Shown: positions 56,054 through 64,000 of the stretch, piece by piece | Numbering within the stretch: the stretch's first letter is position 1 | How the letters are laid out: every line of letters begins with the position of its first letter | Source: Ustilago trichophora | Taxonomy: Eukaryota; Basidiomycota; Ustilaginomycetes; Ustilaginales; Ustilaginaceae | Assembly: GCA_900323505.1 (NCBI GenBank) | Contig: OOIN01000034.1 | Span: forward strand, 248,001 to 312,000 | DNA: 64,000 nt | Direction of reading: 5' to 3' | Translations under genes and position numbers: made by a program | Notes under the pieces: model-generated | Told to the model about the DNA's origin: nothing | The model's input: only the letters and a program-made list of their open reading frames with translations | Database searches by the model: none

Positions 56054-59000
56054 ATGGGTCCGTTGGGACGACCAGGACCCATAGGTGGACCCTTGTTGCT
56101 GTTCTGATTCTCATCCAACCAGTAGTGGAGGTGCTCTGGAGCCTGAATGGCTGCGTTCACCGACAGCACTCGTGGCAGCTCTGCGGTCGTTGGCATAACT
56201 CGGCGGGTGCGGAACATGGCGGTGAACTGACAAGCTCTGCAGGGGGCCCTGTTCTGCACTTCACGGATCAGCGATGCCCGCAGAACAGAAGCAAAGTCAG
56301 ACGGCGGTGCAGGCTCGTTCGACATGGGTCGGCGGGGATAGATGAGATCCACTGAGAGCAAAGGGTTGTTGCGATTCGACTCGCGGCCACAGTGGATGCA
56401 GATTGTCTTGGTAACCGTGTTGAGCGAGAAGAGCTTGGCGATGGAGGAGGAAGCTGCAGATGGGTCGGTGTCTGCTGTTGACATTGCGGATGTGGGAGAT
56501 GCTGGGTCAGGTTGCATCCTTCGCCCAGCACCACCACCGCTACCACCACCTCCTCCTCCTCCTCGATTGCTGCTCATAGGAGGGCCGAGACCAGGTGGTG
56601 CGCCCGCTGTCGATGCTCGAGCTGGTGCCGTACCAATCGCAGACGCGCCACCCTGCGGCGACGCTTGTGCTTCATGAGCAGTGCAATCCAGCACAAAACG
56701 GTTGAGCGTTTGCACCAACTGGCTGTAAACATTGTCGTTCTTCCCAGCGCCGCTTCCACTCGAGACATTGGTGAGACCATCGTCGCGATCCATCAGGCCC
56801 AAGCTGGCCGCCTTGTGACTGTTTCCGAACGCGCGGAGGAAGTTACTCGCCTGACAATTGGCACCTTTTGCGTCCTCCAGCATGCGGAACAAGAAGCCAG
56901 CCTCGCATAGCAGGCAATTCTCCCGAGGGCAGTTCTGCAAGATGTGCGCCTTGGCCGTCTCACGGAACGGAGGCAGATAGTGAAGAGCTTGCAAGTACGA
57001 GTTGGCATACGAGTTCTGGATGTGCGTCTCGAGACCGCTGTACTGGGTCTTGTTGTAAAAGTCGAAATCGAAGTCTTCGACACCGAATCGAGAGTATTGA
57101 ATCGTTTTGAGACGGTAGTACGAAGGCATTTGACCCTTGGAGAGCATGGTTTCTGCGGTCTCGACGTCTTCCTGACCTTCTTCTTCGTCAGATGATGCGT
57201 CGCTGTCGTCGCTGGTCGCGTCCGAGTCTCCCTCGTGGGCAGAGGCGATGTCCGCATCCTTGGGGTTTTTGCCGGAGTCATCTGCAGGACTGTCTTCTTT
57301 GAGGCCCAACTTGGAGGTGCTTGTGGTGCCGAGCGACGCTGTGCCATCCGAAGCCGTCTTTCGCTCGAACCTAGAATCCGTCGAAGTCGAGACACTATCC
57401 GAACCGGCCTCAGCTCTCTTTCGTTCAGCCTTCTTCTTCTTCTTATCCGCAGGCGTGATGCCCATAGCGGCTGCAGCGGCGGCCTTCTTACTCTGCTCCT
57501 TCTCCTTTTCGCTTCTGAAGAGCGGGATGCCAATCTTCTTCCTATCCTCTGGCCTATGCAACGCGCTTGCACGAATACCTCCTGGGCCCTTGCCGGATAC
57601 GACATTCCTTTTGCCCCTCAGGTGTGGTGGCAAGCTGGCATAGCCCAAGTAATCGACCGTCTTGAGATTGTTGAGCACGGCAGGATCAACTTTGGACGGG
57701 GGGTTGAAGAGCGGCGACGCTTCAGAGAAGTACTGTTCGTAGTCGAAGAAGGACATGAGCTTCTCGTTGTAGTGGGGCATACCGATGGAGGAGAGCGGCG
57801 TCTCTGTGGACCAGTTGACAAAGGGAGTTGGTTCAGCCATGTCGGGGAACTCGAGTGCTGAAGAGGCAAAGGTGTTGAAGCGGAGATTTGAGGTATCGGA
57901 GGAACTACTCCAGAGGCGGACGCTGCCATCTGCTTCGCCGAATGCAATGTAGTCGGCCGAAGGCGAGATAGCGAGGGAGGTAGTGAAGGAGCTGGCGTTG
58001 GTGTAGAAGAATCTGCCTTCGCCCGGCGTTGCAATGTCGACGATCTGAAATTGACCTTGTGGAGCGGAGACGATGACGGTAGAGGAGAGCTTTGGATGAA
58101 TCGCCAGCAGAGATGGACCACCTGGTGCTGCAAATGGAATGGGTACGAGCGCACGCATGGTGCGCAGATCGTGCACCTTGATGAGCGGTTCTGGCACAGG
58201 ATGACCTTGACGCACGGTCCAGCCTACAGAATACAGTATGTGACCATCTGCCTGAACATCGACCAGACCACCGGGATGGGCATGCAAGCGGTGCTCGACC
58301 TTGAGCGTGCGAGGATCGCGAAGTTGAACATGCCCATTCACCGTACCTGCGCATACGTATCTTCCACTCTTGCGGACATGAACGATGGGTGCTTCCGATG
58401 CAACGCTGCGGACTGCTGCACCTGTACTGTTGTTGATCGCCACGATGAGGTCATTGTCATTGTCGATTTCGCCCGTATTTGCCGCCGACTGGGATAATCC
58501 CGCAGCTAGGATATCCGAGCTGGCTGCGAGAGGCGAGGCGCACATGGAAACAAGATTCATCGCATTGGTGCCTATATCTTGTGTAAGCGTCGTCCACTTT
58601 GCCAGACCTCGACGCTGAGAGCATTTGATGCCGTTATCGCCGATCGAAAAGATGTGTCGTTCGTCGGCGAGGATGCCTTTGGTTGCTGAGGGTCGAGTAG
58701 GCACGCCGTGGGCAGCGTAGGAAGTATAGCGTGATAGTTGGGGAGAGTAGAGCGACGAGACGGTGCCGAAGGAGGTGCCTTGCCAGAGAAGCTCGCTGTA
58801 GGGGTCAAAGGTGAGCGCAGTGACTGCTGGCGGGAGGCCCATGGGCCCGTTGGCGTTGCCATAGTGGGCGTGCTCGCTCCAGTCGGCCATGCTGGGTAGA
58901 GCTGTGCGACGCGGGTGCGTCTGTTGGAAGATGCGGGTAGCCGGCTTTAATGACGGTAGTGCTGTCGATGTAGGCTGAGCAGGTTCGAGGGATGAAGAGA

Positions 59001-59085
59001 TTAGGGACTGATCCTGTCCAAGTGTCAGCGCATTGCTTTCGACGACGCAGTGTCCGTCAGTTGCTGGACGTGATGGCAACGCCAA
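54490..59085 (-). CDS. PAN2: PAN2, catalytic subunit of the PAN2-PAN3 poly(A) nuclease
   Basis: A single exon of 1531 residues. The N-terminal WD40 domain covers about 80-430 (VTALTFDPYSELLWQGTSFG; VHVRKSGRYVCAGTVNGHVQ). A PAN3-binding linker with MPHYNEKLMS and acidic/Ser stretches follows. The inactive UCH-like domain is at about 670-1240 (GLETHIQNSYANSYLQALHY; IHCGRESNRNNPLLSVDLIY), with Gly- and Gln-rich insertions. The DEDD exonuclease is at about 1275-1500: VAIDAEFVAL, DLDPATSKH region, FIGHGLKKDFRIINIF and HDSIEDALAALKLF supply the four acidic residues. The enzyme shortens mRNA poly(A) tails in the cytoplasm. An internal ATG at 58890 (MADWSEHAHYG) is a plausible alternative start. The linker insertions make it longer than yeast Pan2 (1115). 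Confidence 0.95.
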
Positions 59086-59813
59086 GTTGGACGCGCTATG
59101 AAGACGTGACAGCAGGCGTTTCGTCTCCGAAGAACCGCTTCAAAGCTATTGTCGACCGTACAGACACGTCTAGTCCTAGATGGTCTTGATGTGAGTGATT
59201 GTATGCGCCTGACGTGAGACGGATCAAGCAGAATGAACCGCGATGCGAAAGCGTTGAAAGGGAGACAGAGAGATAGAGGGAAACGACTGTGCGTTGTTCT
59301 CGTTGTCGCTGTCGCTGTCGGACGAGGGCGTAAATGGCGCGCCCTTTTTTTTGCCGAAGGGGATGTGGATTTGTAGCCCTAACATTGACACAAAAACTGT
59401 GTATGTACTGTACTGTACTATACTGTACAACTCTAGACGCACGTGCGAAATTGAATTGACGCGAAAGAAGAGTTAGACTGCTCCGTTGCTGTGGTTTTAT
59501 TCTCCACATCATCACTTTGACACATCTCTCATCATGTCTGTGCGTCAAATTGGAGTGTGACACTGCCACTGCCTTCGGTTTTTGGCGGTTGTCTTTGTTT
59601 CCTTTTTTTTTTTTTTTTTTTTCCAAAAAATGACGACGTCCGCGTGTGTTCGCGTCATTCATTCCAGCGCCACTTCTCTTTCACTCGAACAATTGCACCG
59701 TGCATCTGCCATTATCACTGTTCTTCTTCCTCTCATCATCCTCGCTCCTGTTCTTCCTCCACCACCATCAACATCGTCGATACGGCCCACACTTACACAG
59801 ACTTCAAAGCTTG
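59086..59813. other. divergent promoter region PAN2 / CHO1
   Basis: 728 bp. It holds a TACTGTAC cluster (59405-59429), a run of T (59602-59623), and a CA/CT-rich leader before CHO1. The open frame upstream of CHO1 (from 59646) is His/Ser/Leu low complexity and is treated as leader. Confidence 0.5.
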
Positions 59814-61004
59814 ATGCCTGGGACCATACCAGCCATCACAGATCCCACGCTTGTCGATATCGCCTCCACCGACACTTCCCGCGCCACCCTTTCCCCAAGT
59901 ATTGCCTTTTCCAACGACGGTGACGATCCGCAAGCCCCATCTTCGCTCGTCACGCCCGTGCCTCAATCACATCCTACATCAGGTGTTGCTTCCAAAGGTG
60001 CGACTCAGCTCACTGCCACCTCTTCGCTCGGATCTGCTCTTGCTCCTTCGAATCTACAGGCGAAAATGACGAAACAGCAGCTCTCCTCCCCCGCTGCTGG
60101 AGGAAAGAACGTGCGTCAGCGCAAGAATGCCTCCAACAAGTCCTCAGCTACACCGAACGATGTTCAGTCGAGTGAACTGCTCAAATTCATCGAGACAGAT
60201 GGTCATTTCTCGCTAGTTCGCAACTTTCACCTCGCAGATGCCTTTACTCTGATGAATGCTTTCTGTGGTGCACAGTCGCTCTTTGCTTCGGCCCGGTATT
60301 TGATCACTAGCGATCCCAAACATGCTTGGTTGGCTCTATGGTTCCCCCTCTTTGGTGCCATTTTCGATTTGCTGGATGGAAAGGTCGCCCGTTGGAGAAA
60401 GAGCAGCAGCATGTTGGGACAGGAGTTGGACTCTCTTGCCGACTCGTTGTCGTTTGGTGCGGCACCCGCCTTCGCCGCTTATGCACTCGGTCTGCGCGGT
60501 GGCCTCGACAGCTTCATTTTGACCCTGTTCGTATGTGCCGGAGTCGCAAGGTTGGCCAGGTTCAACGTGACCGCTGCCAGCATCCCCCACGATAGCACGG
60601 GCAAGGCTAGGTACTTTGAAGGTCTTCCCATCCCTTCATCGTTGGTTTTGGTTGGTGGAATGGCGGTGTGCCTTCTTACGGGGCGCATCGAACCTGGAGG
60701 ATTGCCCATCGCCCTCGCAAAGGAGAGAGGATACATCTCGAGCAAGGGTTTGACTTTCACTGGCTCCCTTCGCGAGTACTTGCCCGACAGCTTCAGCGGA
60801 AGGGGCGTTCCTCTGGGAACTTTCACCATCGACTTTAGCGCCCAGCTCGCACAGCTGTTGGCTTTGATTCCCGGTTTCGGTGTTAAGGCAGCACAAGAGT
60901 GGGCTGAATGCGTGGGCAAGATTCAAGGTCACTGGCTCGCATTCCTCTGGCTTGCCTGGGCTACGGCTATGGTCAGTAAGACTTTGCGCGTACCCAAGCC
61001 CTAA
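59814..61004 (+). CDS. CHO1: CDP-diacylglycerol-serine O-phosphatidyltransferase (phosphatidylserine synthase)
   Basis: 396 residues from ATG 59814 (MPGTIPAITDPTLVDIASTD). About 120 disordered residues precede the membrane domain. The CDP-alcohol phosphotransferase motif is complete at about 188-210: DGKVARWRK, then G and DSLAD, i.e. DGxxAR(x8)Gx3Dx3D. Flanking segments fit PS synthase (GHFSLVRNFHLADAFTLMNA, LRGGLDSFILTLFVCAGVAR, ARYFEGLPIPSSLVLVGG). Several membrane helices are visible. The enzyme makes phosphatidylserine from CDP-diacylglycerol in the ER. A further upstream frame (to 59646) was not used because it lacks protein character. Confidence 0.93.
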   Translation: MPGTIPAITDPTLVDIASTDTSRATLSPSIAFSNDGDDPQAPSSLVTPVPQSHPTSGVASKGATQLTATSSLGSALAPSNLQAKMTKQQLSSPAAGGKNVRQRKNASNKSSATPNDVQSSELLKFIETDGHFSLVRNFHLADAFTLMNAFCGAQSLFASARYLITSDPKHAWLALWFPLFGAIFDLLDGKVARWRKSSSMLGQELDSLADSLSFGAAPAFAAYALGLRGGLDSFILTLFVCAGVARLARFNVTAASIPHDSTGKARYFEGLPIPSSLVLVGGMAVCLLTGRIEPGGLPIALAKERGYISSKGLTFTGSLREYLPDSFSGRGVPLGTFTIDFSAQLAQLLALIPGFGVKAAQEWAECVGKIQGHWLAFLWLAWATAMVSKTLRVPKP

Positions 61005-61070
61005 GTCTCTTTCCTTATGCCACTTCACATCACCAAGCTTTAACACGACAATCACAACGGCAGCACACGG

Positions 61071-61073
<3 letters not shown>

Positions 61074-61114
<41 letters not shown>
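61074..61114. repeat. (CT)n microsatellite
   Basis: About 20 uninterrupted CT units in the short convergent spacer (61005-61238) between CHO1 and SPF45, in a presumed 3' UTR. Confidence 0.9.
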
Positions 61115-61116
<2 letters not shown>

Positions 61117-61238
61117 CGAAAAGATATCCTCAACTTGTACACACACGAACCAAAATGAATGAACAAAGTATATTCTCTGCTTCCAAGCGTTGGGTCAGTC
61201 TGCATTCCTTTCAAATCAACCCCGTGACGAAGGACTGT

Positions 61239-63509
61239 TTATGGGCGGGTGAGAGGCAGATTCAACTCTCCTCTTTGAAATGCCGCTGGATCATAGTAAA
61301 ACGCCAGCACCTGTCTTCCCTCGAACCATCTTCCATCTAACTTCCTTACCGCCTTCCAACTGCCCGCTTCACCTGAGAATTGGACAAACACCCTCACCTC
61401 TCCGCTTTCTCCTTTTTCTTCCACCAAATGGGGCAAAATCCGCTTTACGATTCCAAACTTGCCACATTCGCTCGCGATATCTTCGACCAATTCCTCCCGC
61501 GCAGTACCGTGAAGGTCGGCGAGGGTGGCCATATTGACAAGTACAATGATGGGTGAAGCGGTGGTGCTGCCGTATTTGGCCGCTTCAAGATTAGTTTGGT
61601 GGGCTTGAGAAGGGTTGTAGATGGTGCCTCGAGAAGAGGTGGGGTTAGACTTGGTGATGGTGAGAGGGGTGAGGAGGCCGTGGGTGCTGGAGGAGGGATT
61701 GCCAAGTGGAGTTCCTGGAATGTAGCCTTGTGAGGTTAGAAGGCGTTCAGCGAACGTGGATGGATCCGAAGGCGGGGTAGGGGCAATAGGGGGAGGAGGA
61801 TGAGGAGGGGGCACGAGTTTTGCAAGACGAGCAGCAATGGCTACCGCCGCGGATTGCCGTGTTGTCAGGTCTGATTGCGGTGTTGGTGCTGACGGTGGTG
61901 GGCCTGGCGGTGGACCAGGAGGAGATGCTTGTGACAATGCTACTCGGCGCTGATACGCCTCTTCTCCAGAGACTGCATTTGACATGGCCATTCGGCGCTG
62001 GCATGCCTCTTCCCCACTCCCTGTGGCCCCAGCGGCGGTGGCAGACATTGCGACTCGCCTCGCATAGGCTTCTTCCCCCGTCAACGCCCGCGTTGGCACT
62101 GTTGACACCGGTGTGAAATCCTCCTTCTTCTTCTCCACCTCGTGAGCGCGTTGGTGGCTTTGAAGAAGCGATGGGGGCGGAGGGAATCGATCGAACCGTC
62201 GCTCTTCAACCTCTTCTTCTTCCTCCTCCCACCCTTCCTCATCACCGTATTCTTCCTCATCCTGCTGTTGCTGCCTCTTTGAATACTCCAACTCGGCCTT
62301 GCGTCGCTCGTAAACGAGCCGTTTATATGACATGTAGTCGTTGGGAACGCGGGGATCGTAGTCAGCGTTCATATTCGGTCCTGGTGGTGGGGAGTTTCCT
62401 CTCCTCCTCTTTTTCTTTGATGGACAAACGGAAGATTTTTTAACTTCGTCAGCATTCGCTCTTTTTCGCACCTTGTCCGACAATGCAATCATTGACTTAC
62501 TCTCTTGTTACTGGCCCGTTTGCCAGCCCTAGTCGACAAGAAACCGTTGACGTCTTCGTTCTCTTCTGCGCCATCAAAGTCATCTTCGTAGTAGTGATCG
62601 TTGCCACGCGCAGCTGCTACGGCTTTCCGAATGAGCTGCCTGTCGCGTTCGATCTCCTCGGACGGAAGTGTAAAGGACGGCGGTTCGGTAACGGGGTGCT
62701 TTTGAAGTTGTGAGATTAGCGAGGCGTCATCCGTGTCTGTGTGGGGCAGGGCTAAGGCCGTTAATTTCAGGTCGGAGGTGTCGACTATAGAAGATGGAGG
62801 CTTTTCTGCGGGCTGAGTAGCTTTGGCAGGTGACGTTTCGGGTGCGCTTTTGGAAGGCTCCAAAGATGCAGACGGTGGCTTGGGCGCCACGCCAGGTGCC
62901 CGGCTCAAAGCGCCTTTCGGAGGCTCAGCAGTATCTGTGCTCGAGGCTGCAGCTGGTGCAAAAGAGGCTACAAAGGCTGCGTTAGGTCGTGCTTTTGCCT
63001 TTACTGCAGCTGCTGTCCTTCGTGGTGCGAACCGCAGTGCTGCAGACCAGCCTGTCCCGCATCAACAGCATGTACAGAAGCCGGTGGATAGGGGAAAGAG
63101 GGAGATTCAAGGGGTAAATAACAAAAGTCAGTGAGCACCACTGTTCACATCATCCCTGTACACGCTGGCTTCTCTTACACGCGATACCATACCGCGACCA
63201 CTCTCATCCACAGCAGATGGCAGTGTGGAAGGGGTGTACAAGGTTGGAGCGTGTGGAGGAAACTGCTTCTAGAAGTGTACCTGAAGACTTGGATGGGCCG
63301 GCTGCATCGCTTGCGGCAGCATCGGATTTGGACATGGATGAAGAGGATATGGATGAAGAGGATGCACTGTCTTGTTGTGATGTGCTGCTGTCGTTCGCTG
63401 GGGCAGTTGCAGAGTCCTGTAGCTTTGATGTTGAGGGATCTTGTACTTGAGTGTCAAAGATGCCCGAGTAAAGCGAGGCCCCTCGGAAGGCCTGGTTTGC
63501 GGCCGGCAT
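61239..63509 (-). CDS. SPF45: SPF45/RBM17-type splicing factor
   Basis: Three exons: 63281-63509, 62501-63051 and 61239-62414. Introns are 63052-63280 and 62415-62500 (GTACAC...CAG and GTAAGT...AAG), both phase-consistent. The product is 651 residues. The N-terminus (MPAANQAFRGASLYSGIFD) and the junction SKSSGWSAALRFAPRRTAAA fit SPF45. The middle has DRQLIRKAVAAARGNDHYYE, VPNDYMSYKRLVYERRKAEL and three GEEAYxRRVAxS-type repeats. A degenerate G-patch (FAERLLTSQGYIPGTPLG..HGLLTPL) precedes the C-terminal UHM/RRM (VLVNMATLADLHGTAREELV, then VFVQFSGEAGSWKAVRKLDG, RWFEGRQVLAFYYD). SPF45 uses the UHM to bind ULM motifs of SF3B1/U2AF during 3' splice-site choice. Exon boundaries are inferred by phase. 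Confidence 0.82.
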
Positions 63510-63859
63510 CGTATTGTCCAGAGTCAATTCAGCGCTGGGAAGGCGTACGATCCATGAAGGTGGGCTTGGGGGATGTACAGAACAAGGTGAATGCTGTAAG
63601 ACTCAGCGTTGCGAGTCGGACAAGGTTGTGTTCAAGGGTGCACAGATCGGAATACGGAACAAGTCAAACACATTCGAGGGTTCCTTGTGGCCGCGGGAAT
63701 TTCAGTGTCAAAAAATGCAAAAGTGCACGCGCCATGCAGTCGTCCAAACATTCGTCGTCCTTTGTCCACCATCAACAGTCAACAGCCACACCTTATCTTC
63801 TCAGCTTCACTCTGACTCACAATAGGCTGGAACAGGATAGAGGAGGCAAAGAATTCAAT
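63510..63859. other. divergent promoter region SPF45 / unidentified gene
   Basis: 350 bp spacer between two divergent genes. No repeat or clear promoter motif was seen. Confidence 0.45.
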
Positions 63860-64000
63860 ATGCCTGCCGCAGCAGCCTCTTCTTCGTTCAAGGTCGGCCC
63901 GTACTCATCATCCAAAGAGGAGCCCACAACCTCTTCGCTCCTTCTCTCGACCCTCGGTGCCTACTCGGAGCTCACCAAGCAGCTCTTCGCGCTCATAGAA
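63860..64000 (+). CDS. 5' end of an unidentified gene (runs off the window)
   Basis: ATG 63860 opens a frame with no stop to the window end (47 codons). It begins MPAAAASSSFKVGPYSSSKE and continues into a helix-like STLGAYSELTKQLFALIE. The start context (AATATGCC) is weak, but codon choice and the transition from Ser-rich to helical sequence look like a real protein. The family is not recognised. Confidence 0.5.
   Translation, partial: MPAAAASSSFKVGPYSSSKEEPTTSSLLLSTLGAYSELTKQLFALIE

Noticed and set aside
56793..57605. 270-codon minus-strand ORF in another frame inside PAN2
   Set aside because: Arg/Ser-rich shadow of the PAN2 linker; the PAN2 frame carries the recognised domains.
1..64000. 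CRISPR arrays, bacterial operons, rRNA or tRNA genes
   Set aside because: None were seen; the spaced simple repeats are eukaryotic microsatellites, and no cloverleaf-type sequence was recognised by eye, although a tRNA scan could not be run.

Overview
This is a piece of a compact fungal nuclear genome. The evidence is the SPF45/THP3/PAN2/PRP38 gene set, fungus-type complex I and mitoribosome subunits, a Zn2Cys6 regulator, short GT-AG introns (about 85-200 bp), many intronless genes and short intergenic gaps. The protein style (long Ser/Ala-rich disordered arms) and the AP-2 sigma sequence resemble smut fungi (Ustilaginales, Basidiomycota). That placement is inference; no rRNA or tRNA gene is visible to fix it.

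Layout. 1-25.3 kb holds ordinary housekeeping genes: a partial mitochondrial protein (-), a complex I 21 kDa subunit (+, with a 4-nt first coding exon), SEC72 (-), AP-2 sigma (+, coding exon split by a 795-bp inverted-repeat element), TRAPPC12 (-), ARP8 (-), a VHC1-type cation-chloride cotransporter (+), a secreted His/Lys-rich wall or GPI protein (+), a Ctr copper transporter (+), PRP38 (-), dynein intermediate chain (+), homoserine kinase (-) and a BAG/ubiquitin-like co-chaperone (-). 25.9-45.7 kb holds THP3/LENG8 (-), a very large DYRK kinase (+), TIM44 (-), mitoribosomal mL59 (-), a queuosine salvage glycosidase QNG1 (+) and a Zn2Cys6 transcription factor (-). 46.8-52.6 kb is a complete Ty3/gypsy LTR retrotransposon. 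54.5-64 kb holds PAN2 (-), phosphatidylserine synthase CHO1 (+), SPF45 (-) and the 5' end of an unidentified gene (+).

The most unusual part is the retrotransposon (46809-52605). It has identical 88-bp LTRs, a primer site, a polypurine tract and a 4-bp target duplication. Gag and Pol are joined by a textbook -1 slippery heptamer. A single in-frame TGA lies between protease and reverse transcriptase, and its 3' context fits the leaky-stop consensus CARYYA. Between pol and the 3' LTR there is an antisense ORF with a Zn2Cys6-type cysteine cluster. The whole element is crowded with TCGA tetranucleotides in coding and non-coding parts alike, unlike the flanking host genes.

The second notable feature is the non-autonomous TA-flanked element in the AP-2 sigma gene. 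It sits inside a codon-conserved exon, and its right end plus the target duplication create a splice-acceptor-like CTGTAG. It may have inactivated the gene or become an intron.

Gene models were built by eye from homology, open frames and splice signals. Intergenic stretches were read for ORFs and repeats, but transcript ends and promoters could not be placed.
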